Source: Clostridia bacterium
GTDB lineage: Bacteria; Bacillota; Clostridia; Christensenellales; DUVY01
Direction of reading: 5' to 3'
DNA length: 39,227 bases
Assembly (NCBI GenBank): GCA_026001225.1
Contig: BNZQ01000016.1
Span: 1-39,227 of the forward strand
Shown one piece after another: positions 1 to 8,444 of this stretch (the stretch's first letter is position 1; each line of letters begins with the position of its first letter). The notes under the pieces are model-generated. The model had not been told where the DNA came from and searched no databases. It saw nothing but the letters and a program-made list of their open reading frames with translations. Position numbers and translations under genes: made by a program.

Positions 1-177
1 GGTATCTATTCGGGATCGGCAATGGTGTGTTTCACGTTATTGTCGGCCGCGTTCCTGCTGGGCGGAACCGGACTGCTAATCGTGTGGATCGTCAAAATCT
101 TGTGGGCGCCTGTGAAGCTGTTGTTCAAGAGAAAGGGGCGGGCCATAGAAGTGAAAAGTGAAAACGGAGTTGCGTGA
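1..177 (+). CDS. C-terminal fragment of a membrane protein (gene begins upstream)
   Basis: Frame 1 is open from the window edge to a TGA at 175-177 and encodes 58 residues. They contain one strongly hydrophobic segment (about residues 8-36) followed by a basic stretch (KLLFKRKGR) and a short polar tail, which looks like a last transmembrane helix with a cytoplasmic tail. The next gene, 28 bp downstream, encodes a DUF4097 protein. In Firmicutes such genes commonly follow a DUF1700/HAAS membrane protein, so that identity is plausible, but it is inferred from context only. The last codons lie in a GTGAAAAGTGAAAAC-type tandem repeat like those at other gene ends in this window. Confidence 0.6.
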   Translation, partial: GIYSGSAMVCFTLLSAAFLLGGTGLLIVWIVKILWAPVKLLFKRKGRAIEVKSENGVA

Positions 178-205
178 TTTTGTAACATAAAGGAAAGGAG
201 TTATC

Positions 206-1153
206 ATGAAAAAAAGAGGAAAAATACTCGTAGCGGCGATATGCTGTTTCGTACTGGGAGGAGCGGCGTTCGGGGGCGCGCTGACGTTCGGATTCTTGAA
301 CAGGGAAGCGTGGGCCGCCGCAAACGCGAATATCGCGGCGAAACGGGGCGTTTATGAAACGCCCGTGCAAAAGGAATATCCGGCGGAAAACGCCGTTAGC
401 GCGTTCGATATCGGGGTGCGTTCGGCCGATGTAGAGGTCAAGCGGGGCGCGGTCGACACGGTTCGGGTCGAATACGACGATCGGTTCGACGGCGAATTTA
501 CCGTGACGGAAACGGACGGAAGCCTGAAGATCCGACAGAACGCGCCGAAAACTTGGTTCTCGTTGGATATAGGTTGGGTGCTGAATATCTTCGACGGCAA
601 TTGGGACGACGGCAAGGTGACCGTCACCGTGCCGGAGGACGCGGCAGAATTTGACACGATCAAACTGTCCGCAAGTTCTGGCAAAATCGTTTGCGCCGGA
701 CTGTCGGCGGAAACGCTGAACGTGTCGGTATCGAGCGGCGGCGTGAAAATTGCGGACGGCGCGTTCGGGAAAGCCGATTTGAACGCCGCGAGCGGCGATA
801 TATCCGTGAGCGACGTGCAAGCGGGGGGTCTTGCCGCGCGGAGCAACAGCGGCAAGACGCAGTTGACCGATGTCGAGTGCGGCTCGTTTACGGGAAGCTC
901 GTCGAGCGGCAACGTCGCGTTGACCTCCTGCGCCGTGAAAACGGTCGACTTTACGGTATCGAGCGGGAACCTTACCATAGACGGATTGCGTGGCGCGGAC
1001 GCGGGGAACACGGCTTTCGATATTACGGTGTCGAGCGGCGGCGTCAAGATTTTCGGCGAACGCAAGGGCGGCAGGCGGTATACGAACGCGCCCGCCGTCG
1101 CGGAATTCTCGGTCAAAGTAAAGCTGTCGAGCGGAAACTTTGAGATAAAATAA
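206..1153 (+). CDS. DUF4097-family beta-strand repeat protein, membrane-anchored
   Basis: The 315-residue product starts with a basic tip (MKKRGK) and one hydrophobic segment at about residues 8-30, which fits an uncleaved signal anchor or signal peptide. The rest is a run of short beta-strand units with recurring SSG motifs (for example ASSGKI, VSSGGVKI, AASGDI, SSSGNV, VSSGNL, LSSGNFEI), the hallmark of the DUF4097 beta-helix-like fold. The strong ribosome-binding site AAAGGAG lies at about 191-199. Members of this family usually sit beside PadR regulators and DUF1700 membrane proteins and are thought to act in envelope sensing, but the function is not established. The ATG at 206 is the only sensible start. 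Confidence 0.8.
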   Translation: MKKRGKILVAAICCFVLGGAAFGGALTFGFLNREAWAAANANIAAKRGVYETPVQKEYPAENAVSAFDIGVRSADVEVKRGAVDTVRVEYDDRFDGEFTVTETDGSLKIRQNAPKTWFSLDIGWVLNIFDGNWDDGKVTVTVPEDAAEFDTIKLSASSGKIVCAGLSAETLNVSVSSGGVKIADGAFGKADLNAASGDISVSDVQAGGLAARSNSGKTQLTDVECGSFTGSSSSGNVALTSCAVKTVDFTVSSGNLTIDGLRGADAGNTAFDITVSSGGVKIFGERKGGRRYTNAPAVAEFSVKVKLSSGNFEIK

Positions 1154-1171
1154 AAACGTTCTTTAAAACGG

Positions 1172-1200
1172 TTGCCAAAGTCCGGCGACTGTGGTATAAT
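1172..1200 (+). promoter_or_regulatory. Sigma-A promoter of the rimP-nusA-infB operon
   Basis: A -35 TTGCCA (1172-1177) and a -10 TATAAT (1195-1200) are separated by exactly 17 bp, and TGG sits directly before the -10 (extended -10). The predicted transcript starts near 1207, about 80 nt upstream of rimP. Confidence 0.8.
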
Positions 1201-1218
1201 ATATTCATTATCAGGCTT

Positions 1219-1274
1219 TATTTTGGGCGGGAGCGAGAGGGCTTCCGCCCAAAATATTTACGGCGGGAATTTTT
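1219..1274 (+). promoter_or_regulatory. Structured rimP leader, possible attenuator
   Basis: The leader contains a perfect 12-bp stem (1219-1230 pairs with 1245-1256, 14-nt loop). The 3' arm overlaps a second possible stem (TTCCGCC at 1243-1249 with GGCGGGAA at 1262-1269, one bulged G) that is followed directly by five T at 1270-1274. The two folds exclude each other, as in an antiterminator/terminator switch. The pairing is seen directly; the regulatory role is inference. Confidence 0.4.
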
Positions 1275-1285
1275 AAAAGGATATT

Positions 1286-1783
1286 GTGAGCAAGGTAATC
1301 GATATAATCAGGGAAAAGATTTTCCCGATCATCGAAGGATTAGGGTACGAGGTCGTGGACGCGGAGTATAAAAGCTTGCCCGACCGCAATATGCACCTCG
1401 TCTTTTATATCTACAACGAAAAGGGCGTGTCGCTGGACGACTGCGAAAAGGTCAGCAATGCGATCGACGGGCCGCTGGACGAACTCGATCCGACAGGTGG
1501 CGCGCCGTATTGCTTGGACGTGTCAAGTCCGGGACTGGACAGGCCGTTTAAAACCGCGCGGGACTTTGAGCGGAATACGGGCAAGGCAATCGAAATCAAA
1601 CTGTACGGGCCGATCAGGATAGAACCGGACGATCCCAAATGCAAGCCGGACCGGCTTTACGAGGGGATATTAACCGGATTCGACGGCGCGAACGTGACCT
1701 TCGAACGGGACGGCAAAAGCTTGTCCCTGCCGAAGGAAAAAATTGCGAGCGTGCGGCAAGCGGTGCGGTTTGATCAACATTGA
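1286..1783 (+). CDS. rimP: Ribosome maturation factor RimP
   Basis: RimP is a cytoplasmic factor needed for 30S ribosomal subunit maturation. The 165-residue product has the normal family length, the two-domain layout (N-terminal alpha/beta domain to about residue 85, C-terminal SH3-like domain after it) and the diagnostic LDVSSPGLDRPF motif at about residues 77-88. The start is GTG at 1286, preceded by AAAAGG at 1275-1280; no better in-frame start exists. It is the first gene of the classic rimP-nusA-ylxR-ylxQ-infB-rbfA order, which supports the call. The stop lies in a TGACAACGGACAATGAAAG repeat-like stretch. Confidence 0.95.
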   Translation: MSKVIDIIREKIFPIIEGLGYEVVDAEYKSLPDRNMHLVFYIYNEKGVSLDDCEKVSNAIDGPLDELDPTGGAPYCLDVSSPGLDRPFKTARDFERNTGKAIEIKLYGPIRIEPDDPKCKPDRLYEGILTGFDGANVTFERDGKSLSLPKEKIASVRQAVRFDQH

Positions 1784-2068
1784 CAACGGACAATGAAAGA
1801 TGAGCTTGCGACGCGTCACTTCGTTTCGCTCGCAATGACAAAGCACACGAGAATCAGAAAAACCGACGCAATGACGGACAAGACGGCGTGTACGCCGCCA
1901 TAACAAGGCGCGGGCGAAATGAAATAAAACCGATTCAAGTCCGATCGATTTTTTGTAAGCAAAAAAATGCGCTTGATCGGCAAAAGCGCGGAGCGGCCAA
2001 TCAAGCGGGGAATCCGTCAGGATTCCGAGCAGGAGCGAAGCGGCGCGCGACATAGGAGATAACGGATC
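1784..2068 (+). repeat. rimP-nusA spacer carrying two repeat-like segments
   Basis: This 285-bp gap has no convincing gene. At 1806-1835 TTGCGA pairs with TCGCAA around a TCACTTCGTTTCGC core, a palindrome found again after nrnA (8328-8359). From 1921 to about 2052 lies copy A of a dispersed repeat. Landmarks are GAAATAAAACCGAT (1921-1934, repeated at 3981-3994), a second arm AAAAGCGCGGAGCG, and a 7-bp hairpin GGAATCC/GGATTCC at 2009-2026 followed by GAGCGAAGCG. Another copy precedes pepP. The nusA ribosome-binding site (AGGAG at about 2054-2058) lies just after the repeat. Confidence 0.6.
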
Positions 2069-3247
2069 ATGATCAACAAGAAATTTTTTCAAGCGTTAGA
2101 CGATCTTGAACGCGAGAAAAAGATCAAGAAAGAGGTTGTGTTAGAGGCGTTGGAAACGGCGCTGACCGCGGCCTACAAGAAAAACTTCGGCGAGGGCCGG
2201 TCGATCGACGTACGCCTCGACGCCGAGCGCGCCACCATGCGCGTGGTCGCCTATAAGACCGTCGTCGAAAAGAAGGTTCTGCCGGGGCCGGAGGAGGAGG
2301 GATACGATCCCGACGCGAGGGAGTACGACCCCGATAAGGAAATCCCGCTCGAAGAGGCGCAGGCGATCAAAAAATCCTTCAAGCCGGGCGACATAGTCGG
2401 CGAGGATATCAAACCCGCGGACTTTGGGCGCGTCGCGGCGCAAACCGCCAAACAGGTGGTCATGCAACGCTTGCGCGAGGTCGAAGGCGAGCTTGCCTAT
2501 AACGAGGTCAGCAAAAAAGAGGATCAGCTCGTCATGGGGATCATCCGGCGCGTCGACGGCGCGAATGTCTATGTGGATATCGGTAAATTGGAAGCCGTGC
2601 TGATGCCGCAAGATCAATGTCCCAACGAAAAATACAACGTCAACGAGTCGATCAAGGTCTATGTCAAGAAGGTCAAGCAGGGGTTGCGCGGGCCGCAGAT
2701 CAACGTGTCGCGCTCGACGCCTAACTTTGTGAAGCGGCTGTTCGAAATGGAAGTGCCCGAAATCGCGGGCGGCATCGTCACGATCAAGAACATCGTGCGC
2801 GAGGCGGGTTTCCGCACCAAAATCGCCGTCGCGAGCGAGGATACGAGCGTCGATCCCGTCGGCGCGTGCGTGGGCAATCGCGGCGTGCGCGTCAATACGA
2901 TCGTCGCGGAGCTGGGCGGCGAGAAAATAGATATTATTCCGTGGTGCGCGGATTCCTTAGAGTTCATCGCCCGCTCGTTGTCCCCCGCGAAGGTCATCAT
3001 GGTGGAGGTCAACGACGAGGAAAAGACCGCGAAGGTCATCGTGCCCGACGACAAGCTGTCGCTGGCGATCGGCAAGAGCGGCCAAAACGCGCGCCTCGCC
3101 GCCCGCTTGACCGGCTGGAAGATCGACGTTAAATCGTATAGCGCGTCGTTGGAAAAGGCCGCCGAGCCCAAGGTCGAGGAGACGGAGACCGAGGTGGTCA
3201 AATTGGATTTGGGCGGGGATATCTTTAAGGATATCGGAGAATTCTGA
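2069..3247 (+). CDS. nusA: Transcription termination/antitermination factor NusA
   Basis: NusA binds RNA polymerase and nascent RNA and modulates pausing, termination and antitermination. The 392-residue product matches the short Firmicutes form, without the C-terminal acidic repeats of E. coli NusA. Domains in order: N-terminal RNAP-binding domain (about 1-135), S1 domain (about 137-205, around GIIRRVDGANVYVDIGKLEAVL), KH1 (about 235-300, with VDPVGACVGNRGVRV) and KH2 (about 305-370, with LAIGKSGQNARLAARLTGW). The ATG at 2069 has AGGAG upstream. It lies between rimP and ylxR as in most Firmicutes. NusA autoregulates this operon in some bacteria; no evidence for that is visible here beyond the leader structure. 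Confidence 0.96.
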   Translation: MINKKFFQALDDLEREKKIKKEVVLEALETALTAAYKKNFGEGRSIDVRLDAERATMRVVAYKTVVEKKVLPGPEEEGYDPDAREYDPDKEIPLEEAQAIKKSFKPGDIVGEDIKPADFGRVAAQTAKQVVMQRLREVEGELAYNEVSKKEDQLVMGIIRRVDGANVYVDIGKLEAVLMPQDQCPNEKYNVNESIKVYVKKVKQGLRGPQINVSRSTPNFVKRLFEMEVPEIAGGIVTIKNIVREAGFRTKIAVASEDTSVDPVGACVGNRGVRVNTIVAELGGEKIDIIPWCADSLEFIARSLSPAKVIMVEVNDEEKTAKVIVPDDKLSLAIGKSGQNARLAARLTGWKIDVKSYSASLEKAAEPKVEETETEVVKLDLGGDIFKDIGEF

Positions 3248-3313
3248 TTTAACGGTAAATGCGTCGGCGGATGCAGGCTACTCCGTTAGGATAAAAGACG
3301 ATAAAAAATAAAG

Positions 3314-3604
3314 ATGTCCGAGCCGTTAAGAATGTGTATAGTGTGTCGGCAGATGTTGCCTAAAAGCACGCTTTTGAGGGTGGTGTTGAATAAACAGGGG
3401 CAAATCACGGTGGACGGGACGCGCAAAGCGCCGGGACGCGGCGCGTATGTGTGTCAAAGCCCCGAATGCCGCGCCAAAATGACGAAAAGCAGGGCGTTGT
3501 CGCGGGCCTTTAAACGCGAGGTAGGCAAAGAGGTTTACGCGCAGGTGGAATTCACAATGCGCAACACACAAAGCGCAATTACGGATACAAATCCAAAATT
3601 GTGA
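3314..3604 (+). CDS. ylxR: YlxR (DUF448) nucleoid/RNA-binding protein
   Basis: YlxR is a small basic protein encoded between nusA and infB; family members have been linked to RNA binding and transcriptional regulation. The 96-residue product has the family signature near the N-terminus (RMCIVCRQMLPKSTLLRVV), a central GRGAYVCQSPEC segment and AFKREV near the end. The conserved domain appears to end at about residue 80. The last 15-18 residues (FTMRNTQSAITDTNPKL) are read from the palindromic intergenic repeat at 3548-3624, so this tail is probably not ancestral. The ribosome-binding site is weak (ATAAAG). Gene order makes the identity secure. Confidence 0.9.
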   Translation: MSEPLRMCIVCRQMLPKSTLLRVVLNKQGQITVDGTRKAPGRGAYVCQSPECRAKMTKSRALSRAFKREVGKEVYAQVEFTMRNTQSAITDTNPKL

Positions 3605-3624
3605 ACTGTGAATGTGAATTGTAA
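3548..3624. repeat. Imperfect palindromic repeat across the ylxR stop codon
   Basis: AATTCACAAT...GCGCAATT on the left (3549-3580) is the imperfect inverse of AATTGTGAACTGTGAATGTGAATTG on the right (about 3597-3621), with a 16-bp centre. The arms are built of degenerate GTGAATT-type units that contain TGA. The ylxR stop (TGA, 3602-3604) lies in the right arm. Comparable elements follow rbfA, nrnA and truB. Confidence 0.6.
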
Positions 3625-3627
3625 AAG

Positions 3628-3987
3628 ATGGATAAAATCGCGGGATACCTCAATTTAGCTCTGCGGGCGGGAAAACTCGCGCTGGGCGTAGACAATATAC
3701 GGGCCGCGAAACATAAGCTGTATGCGATACTGGCCGACACGGGATTGGCGGCGGGCAGCCTGGAGCGGCTGAAACGATGCGCCGCCGAACGGAAAATACC
3801 GTTGTATGTGTTCGACGGGCAGCTGGCCGAGCTTATACACAAAGAGAAATGCCGCGCGGCGGGGCTTGCCGACGGCAATATTTGGAACGGAATGCGGGCG
3901 TGGATAGAGCAAGCGGAGGCGTTTAAACCGATTGAGAGCATGATCGATGATCAAAGGCGACAAGACGGCGCGGAAGCGTTGAAATAA
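3628..3987 (+). CDS. ylxQ: L7Ae-family ribosomal protein YlxQ
   Basis: The 119-residue product belongs to the L7Ae/L30e/S12e/Gadd45 family of RNA-binding proteins and is likely a ribosome- or K-turn-associated protein. The N-terminus (GYLNLALRAGKLALGVD) is typical of YlxQ, followed by the alpha/beta L7Ae core to about residue 95. The C-terminal 20 residues are polar and unconserved. The gene lies between ylxR and infB as in Bacillus and Clostridia. The start ATG at 3628 follows AAAAG closely. The stop sits inside the 14-nt segment GAAATAAAACCGAT that also begins repeat copy A, so the gene end again coincides with a repeat boundary. Confidence 0.88.
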   Translation: MDKIAGYLNLALRAGKLALGVDNIRAAKHKLYAILADTGLAAGSLERLKRCAAERKIPLYVFDGQLAELIHKEKCRAAGLADGNIWNGMRAWIEQAEAFKPIESMIDDQRRQDGAEALK

Positions 3988-4024
3988 AACCGATCGGTCG
4001 AAAAGAGCGCGGAGCGCGAAAGGA
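3981..4024 (+). repeat. Short dispersed-repeat copy B at the ylxQ-infB junction
   Basis: GAAATAAAACCGAT (3981-3994) is identical to 1921-1934. It is followed by CGGTCGAAAAGAGCGCGGAGCG, which resembles the middle of copies A and C. The final GAAAGGA (4018-4024) acts as the infB ribosome-binding site, 6 nt before the TTG start, so the repeat seems to have been co-opted as part of the translation signal. Confidence 0.5.
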
Positions 4025-4030
4025 ATCATT

Positions 4031-6814
4031 TTGAGCGAAAACAACGAAAAAACAGTCAAACAGGACGACGAATTCAAGCATATCAGGGAACTGATCGCTT
4101 TCCAAAACGACGAGAGCAAGCAGGCGAATTTGTCCGCCCTTTTATCCGATATACGGGACGCCAGAAAGCGCCTCGAAGAGCTCGTTAAGGGCGTTCGCGA
4201 AAAGGAAATCGCCGAGGAAAAGCGGCGCGTCGAGGAAGTCCGCCGCTTAAAACGCGAGGAAGAACGCGCCGCCCGCGAGGAAGAGCGCAAAGCGCGGGAG
4301 GTCGAGGAAGCCGCTTGGGCCGCCGCCGAGGCTGCCGATCAGGCAAACGCCGTCGCGTCCGCCGAAATCGACGCGGACGGAAAACCCGTTGACGGAAAAC
4401 CCGTCGAAACCGCTTCGGCGCCTGTCGCCGCGCCCGATAAAATCGGCGCGGAAGGGCAATACACGGACGGAAAAGCCGCCGACGCCGCGGTCGCCGCGCC
4501 GCAGGCGCAGGCCGCAAACCAAACGCAAGCGCAGACGCAGGATCAAACGCAAGCCGCCGCAAGACCGGCGGCGATCGTCGTTCCGGGGCGCGAAGCCGGC
4601 CGGGGAAAACCGCCGGAAAAGCCGCGCCGCGTCATCGACCTGTCGCAGATCGAGGATCCGGGGCGCGGGCCGGGCGCTTCCAATATCCGTTCGAGAACTT
4701 TCAACGTAAACGATACGAGACCCGGCGCGCCCAATACCCGGCCGGGAGGGGCGTTCGGCGCGCGTCCGCCGCTCGGCGCGCCCGGTACGCGTCCGCCGTT
4801 CGGCGCGGGGGCGAGAACGTCCGGAGGCGCGCCCTATAAGGCTCCCGCCGTACTCGCGCCCGAAAAGACCCGTCCGATGGAGGGCAAGAAAAAAGACCCT
4901 TCCAAGCCCGAAGAAAAGAAAGGTTCGATGAACAAGCGCACGCTGATCCGCAAGGGCTACGTTATGCCCGACGCCGACGGCGATGAGCGCATGGGCAGCC
5001 GCAAATTCAGGAATAAAAAGCTCAAACCCGATTACAGCTTCCAACCGATCGTCATCGAAAAAGCGATCATTACGACCGAAAATCTGACGGTCAAAATTTT
5101 GTCCGAAAAGATCGGCAAGACCGCCAACGAAATTATCAAACAGCTGATGACGTTGGGGATCATGTCGAATATCAACAGCGTCGTGGACTTCCCGACGATG
5201 GAGCTTGTGGCGAGCGAATTGGGCGTGGCGATCGAGCTGCGTTTGGATAAGACCAAGGAGGAACAGTTAGCCGATATTCACAAGGTCGAAACCGACGATA
5301 GCGGCGACAGGATCAAGCGGCCGCCGATCGTCGCCGTCATGGGCCACGTCGACCACGGCAAGACCTCTTTGCTGGACGCGATCCGCAAGACGAGCGTCGC
5401 GGCAGGCGAAGCGGGCGGCATCACGCAACATATCGGCGCGTATACCGTCATGTCCGGTAAGGAGCGGATCACCTTTATCGATACGCCGGGCCACGAGGCC
5501 TTTACGGCGATGCGCGCGCGCGGCGCGCGCGTCACCGATGTGGCGATCATCGTCGTCGCGGCCGACGACGGCGTAATGCCGCAGACCGTCGAGGCGGTCA
5601 ACCATGTCAAGGCGGCGGGCGTGCCGATCATCGTCGCGATCAACAAGACGGATAAACCGCAGGCCGATATCGACCGTATCAAGCAACAGCTGTCCGAGCA
5701 CAACGTTATTCCGGAGGAATGGGGCGGCGACACGATCATGGCGCCCGTTTCGGCCAAAACCGGCGCGGGCTTGGATAAATTATTGGAAAGCGTCCTGTTG
5801 GTGGCCGAGGTGCAGGAATTCAAGGCGGATCCCGCGCGGCGGGCGCAGGGGACGATCATCGAGGCGCAGCTCGATAAGGGGCGCGGGCCGGTCGCGACGG
5901 TCATCGTGCAGGACGGCACGCTCCGCGTCGGGGACACGGTGGTCGCGGGCATGGCCGCGGGGCGCGTGCGCGCGTTGCTCGACGAGAACGGCGACTCGAT
6001 CAAAGAGGCGGGGCCGTCCACGCCGGTCGTGGTGCTGGGCTTCACCGAGGTGCCCAACGCGGGCGACCTTTTACACGTCGTCGCGGACACCGAATTCAGC
6101 CGTCAGCTGGCCGACGAGCGCCGCGACAAATTGAAGGCGGGGCAGGTGCAGATCACGCAAAAGGTCACGTTGGAGGAGATGCTGGAACGCACCGGCGGGG
6201 CCGCGGCGAGCAAGGTTTTGAACGTCATCGTGAAGGCCGATATGCAAGGCTCCGTGGAGGCGATAAAAGCGGCTCTTGCAAAGTTGCCGCAGGACGAGGT
6301 GAAATTAGCGGTCGTTCACGGGGCCGTAGGAGCCGTGAACAAGTCCGATGTGATGTTGGCCGACGCCGCCAAGGCCCGGATTTTGGCGTTCAATGTAAAG
6401 GCCGACAACGAGGCGAAAAGCCTGTCCGAATCGGGCGGGATTTCGGTCAAAGCCTATAAGATCATTTACGAGCTTATCGACGACGTGACCGCCGCCTTAA
6501 AGGGCATGATCGCGCCGGTCTACGCCGAGAGGATCGACGGACACGCCGAGGTGCGCAACCTGTTCAATATCACGGGCGTGGGCGCGGTCGCCGGCTCTTA
6601 CGTGCTGGACGGGACGATCAAGCGCGGCGCGAAAGCCCGCGTCAAACGCGGCGGCGATATTGCGTTCGAGGGCGAGGTTCGCGGCTTGAAACGCTTTAAG
6701 GACGACGCGAAGGAAGTCGCGGCGGGCTTCGAGTGCGGTATAAGCATAGAGGGCTTCGGGGACTTTAAAGAGGGCGATATTATTGAGGCGTACACATTGG
6801 AACGTAAAAACTAA
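4031..6814 (+). CDS. infB: Translation initiation factor IF-2
   Basis: IF-2 is the GTPase that places initiator tRNA on the ribosome and promotes subunit joining. The 927-residue product starts at TTG 4031 with AAAGGA 6 nt upstream. Residues 40-100 form a charged Glu/Arg/Lys coiled coil. Residues 107-300 are a low-complexity Ala/Pro/Arg/Gly linker, including a [11 protein letters not shown] stretch and RPP/RPG repeats. The IF2_N domain follows (about 340-395), then the G domain with G1 GHVDHGKTS (about 437), G3 DTPGHEAF (about 484) and G4 NKTD (about 537), then domains II-IV to the C-terminus. The long linker is species-specific. All motifs are intact. Confidence 0.97.
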   Translation: MSENNEKTVKQDDEFKHIRELIAFQNDESKQANLSALLSDIRDARKRLEELVKGVREKEIAEEKRRVEEVRRLKREEERAAREEERKAREVEEAAWAAAEAADQANAVASAEIDADGKPVDGKPVETASAPVAAPDKIGAEGQYTDGKAADAAVAAPQAQAANQTQAQTQDQTQAAARPAAIVVPGREAGRGKPPEKPRRVIDLSQIEDPGRGPGASNIRSRTFNVNDTRPGAPNTRPGGAFGARPPLGAPGTRPPFGAGARTSGGAPYKAPAVLAPEKTRPMEGKKKDPSKPEEKKGSMNKRTLIRKGYVMPDADGDERMGSRKFRNKKLKPDYSFQPIVIEKAIITTENLTVKILSEKIGKTANEIIKQLMTLGIMSNINSVVDFPTMELVASELGVAIELRLDKTKEEQLADIHKVETDDSGDRIKRPPIVAVMGHVDHGKTSLLDAIRKTSVAAGEAGGITQHIGAYTVMSGKERITFIDTPGHEAFTAMRARGARVTDVAIIVVAADDGVMPQTVEAVNHVKAAGVPIIVAINKTDKPQADIDRIKQQLSEHNVIPEEWGGDTIMAPVSAKTGAGLDKLLESVLLVAEVQEFKADPARRAQGTIIEAQLDKGRGPVATVIVQDGTLRVGDTVVAGMAAGRVRALLDENGDSIKEAGPSTPVVVLGFTEVPNAGDLLHVVADTEFSRQLADERRDKLKAGQVQITQKVTLEEMLERTGGAAASKVLNVIVKADMQGSVEAIKAALAKLPQDEVKLAVVHGAVGAVNKSDVMLADAAKARILAFNVKADNEAKSLSESGGISVKAYKIIYELIDDVTAALKGMIAPVYAERIDGHAEVRNLFNITGVGAVAGSYVLDGTIKRGAKARVKRGGDIAFEGEVRGLKRFKDDAKEVAAGFECGISIEGFGDFKEGDIIEAYTLERKN

Positions 6815-6837
6815 ATCAAGGAAGTGTAATCGGACCT

Positions 6838-7197
6838 ATGGGAAATTATAGAATACAAAGAGTCAACGCCGAGTTTCAGCGGCAGCTGACCGAAATTCTA
6901 CGCGAGGTGAAGGACCCGCGCTTGACCGATATGGTGACGGTGACCGCCGTCAACGTGGATGCGGATTTGCGGACGGGCAAGGCCTTTTTGAGTATCTATT
7001 CGGCGACGCGCGAGCAGAAAATGGAAAACATCGAAGCGATCCGCGCAAGCGCGGGCTTTATCCGGCACGCTTTGGCCGAGAGGATTCCCCATATCCGCCA
7101 AATCCCCCAACTTCAATATGTGCTGGACGAGAGCCTGGATTACGGCGCGAAAATCGATAAGATTTTATCCGATTTAAAGGACGATAAGGATAAGTGA
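6838..7197 (+). CDS. rbfA: Ribosome-binding factor A
   Basis: RbfA is a KH-like protein that binds 30S subunits and assists late 16S rRNA maturation. The 119-residue product has the family start (RIQRVNAEFQRQLTEILREVKDPRL in two parts) and the central VTVTAVNVDADLRTGKAFLSIY strand-helix pattern; the C-terminal IPQLQYVLDESLDYGAKID is also typical. It lies 23 bp after infB, preceded by GGAAGTG. The TGA stop (7195-7197) is the first TGA of the tandem repeat that forms the left arm of the following palindrome. Confidence 0.95.
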   Translation: MGNYRIQRVNAEFQRQLTEILREVKDPRLTDMVTVTAVNVDADLRTGKAFLSIYSATREQKMENIEAIRASAGFIRHALAERIPHIRQIPQLQYVLDESLDYGAKIDKILSDLKDDKDK

Positions 7198-7317
7198 AAA
7201 CTGAAAACTGAAAATCTCGGTTAGATAATCGTGAAGACGGCTTTGTCGGCGGGTAAGGAAAAGCATCGTAAAAGTTTCTTTTGCGACTGATCCATAATTT
7301 TCAGTTTTCAGTTTTCA
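7195..7317. repeat. Palindromic element with perfect 21-bp inverted ends after rbfA
   Basis: The left end (7195-7215) is three tandem TGAAAAC-type units. The right end (7297-7317) is its exact 21-bp inverse. About 81 bp lie between, with no gene. The right end recurs identically after truB (9208-9228). The left end supplies the rbfA stop codon. The size and inverted ends resemble a miniature inverted-repeat element, but no transposase or target duplication is visible. Confidence 0.7.
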
Positions 7318-7326
7318 ATTTGAAGA

Positions 7327-8295
7327 ATGAAGGATTCCATTAAAAAAGCGGCCGCCGCGATCAAGGCGGCGAAACGGATCGCTATTTTTTGCCACACAAG
7401 GCCCGACGGCGATACGCTGGGCGCGGGGCTCGGTTTGAAGGCCGCTCTCGGTGAGAAGGCCGATATTTATTGCGATTCGGAAATCTCCGCTTATTACGAC
7501 GTATTCCCCAATGTCAAGGAAATCGTGCCTTTTGCGGATTTAAAGGGGTCTTACGAGCTTTTTGTCGCCGTCGATTGCGCCGACCCGCCGCGTCTCGGCC
7601 GCTATGAGAAAGAATTTTTAAAGCATAAAAATACGATTGTCGTCGATCACCACGTCACGAACACGGGCTTTGCCGCGATAGACTGCATCTTTCCCGCCGC
7701 GTCGAGTACGAGCGAAATCATGCTGGGCGTCGTCAAGGAGGTTGCGGGCGGCGCGCCCGATCCCTTGACCGCTCGGTGCCTGTACGTCGGGCTTTCGACC
7801 GATACCGGCAATTTCACCCACGGCAACACCGCGCCTTCCTCGTTTATCGCCGCTTCCGAGCTTGCGGCGGCGGGCGTCGATATCGCCGCCGTCACCGATA
7901 AGCTGTATAAGGAAACCACGCCGCACCGTTTGCGCATGCTGGCCGCCGTGCTGTCTACGCTGTCCTTATGCGAGGACGATCGCGCGGCGGTCATTTGCGT
8001 TACGCTGGATATGCTGGCGCAATGCGGTTGCAAAGCGTATGATACCGAAGGATTTATCGATTATGCGATCAATTTAAAGGGCGTGTCCGTGGGGATTATG
8101 ATCCACGAGACCGGAAAAAACCGCTATAAATTGAGCCTGCGCAGCAAAGCTCCCGTGCGCGTCAGCGACGTGTGCGCCCGCTTCGGCGGCGGCGGGCATG
8201 CGCAGGCGGCGGGATGCTTGATTCAGGGCGAGTTTTACGACGTGCGGGATAAGATTTTGCGGGCGGTCAGAGAGGAGCTGGAAGCCGGTCAGTAG
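7327..8295 (+). CDS. nrnA: DHH-family phosphoesterase, NrnA-like nanoRNase/pAp phosphatase
   Basis: The product belongs to the DHH-DHHA1 superfamily. Bacillus NrnA degrades 2-5 nt RNAs and dephosphorylates 3'-phosphoadenosine 5'-phosphate; related enzymes hydrolyse cyclic dinucleotide products. In the 322 residues, the metal-binding motifs are HTRPDGD (23-29), VDCAD (about 81-85) and DHH (107-109), with the DHHA1 GGGGHAQAAGC motif near 285-295. Length and the position between rbfA and truB are normal for this family. The start is ATG 7327; the upstream AAGAATGAAGG region gives only a weak ribosome-binding site. Its exact substrate cannot be read from sequence. Confidence 0.85.
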   Translation: MKDSIKKAAAAIKAAKRIAIFCHTRPDGDTLGAGLGLKAALGEKADIYCDSEISAYYDVFPNVKEIVPFADLKGSYELFVAVDCADPPRLGRYEKEFLKHKNTIVVDHHVTNTGFAAIDCIFPAASSTSEIMLGVVKEVAGGAPDPLTARCLYVGLSTDTGNFTHGNTAPSSFIAASELAAAGVDIAAVTDKLYKETTPHRLRMLAAVLSTLSLCEDDRAAVICVTLDMLAQCGCKAYDTEGFIDYAINLKGVSVGIMIHETGKNRYKLSLRSKAPVRVSDVCARFGGGGHAQAAGCLIQGEFYDVRDKILRAVREELEAGQ

Positions 8296-8442
8296 GTAGT
8301 GGTCAGTGATCAGCTCATGGGTTAAGATTGCGACGCCTCATGATAAATTCGGCTCGCAATGACAGCATTGCGCAAAAGGCGTCATTCTTCCGTGAGTGAA
8401 GAAGCCCAACCGATTTAACTGACCGCTAACCGCTAACAACTA
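8289..8442. repeat. Palindromic element between nrnA and truB
   Basis: The left arm TCAGTAGGTAGTGGTCAGT (8289-8307) contains the nrnA TAG stop (8293-8295). The right arm (about 8418-8442) is its imperfect inverse, with units of the GGTTAGCGGTCAGT type. Between them lies ATTGCGA...TCGCAAT (8327-8360), a palindrome also found after rimP, followed by GTCATTCTTCCGTGAGTGAAG. No gene is present. Confidence 0.6.
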
Positions 8443-8444
8443 AA

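Noticed and set aside
4185..5044. Long minus-strand ORFs opposite infB
   Set aside because: Arg/Pro-rich translations mirror the GC-biased IF-2 linker; no conserved domain, no ribosome-binding site.
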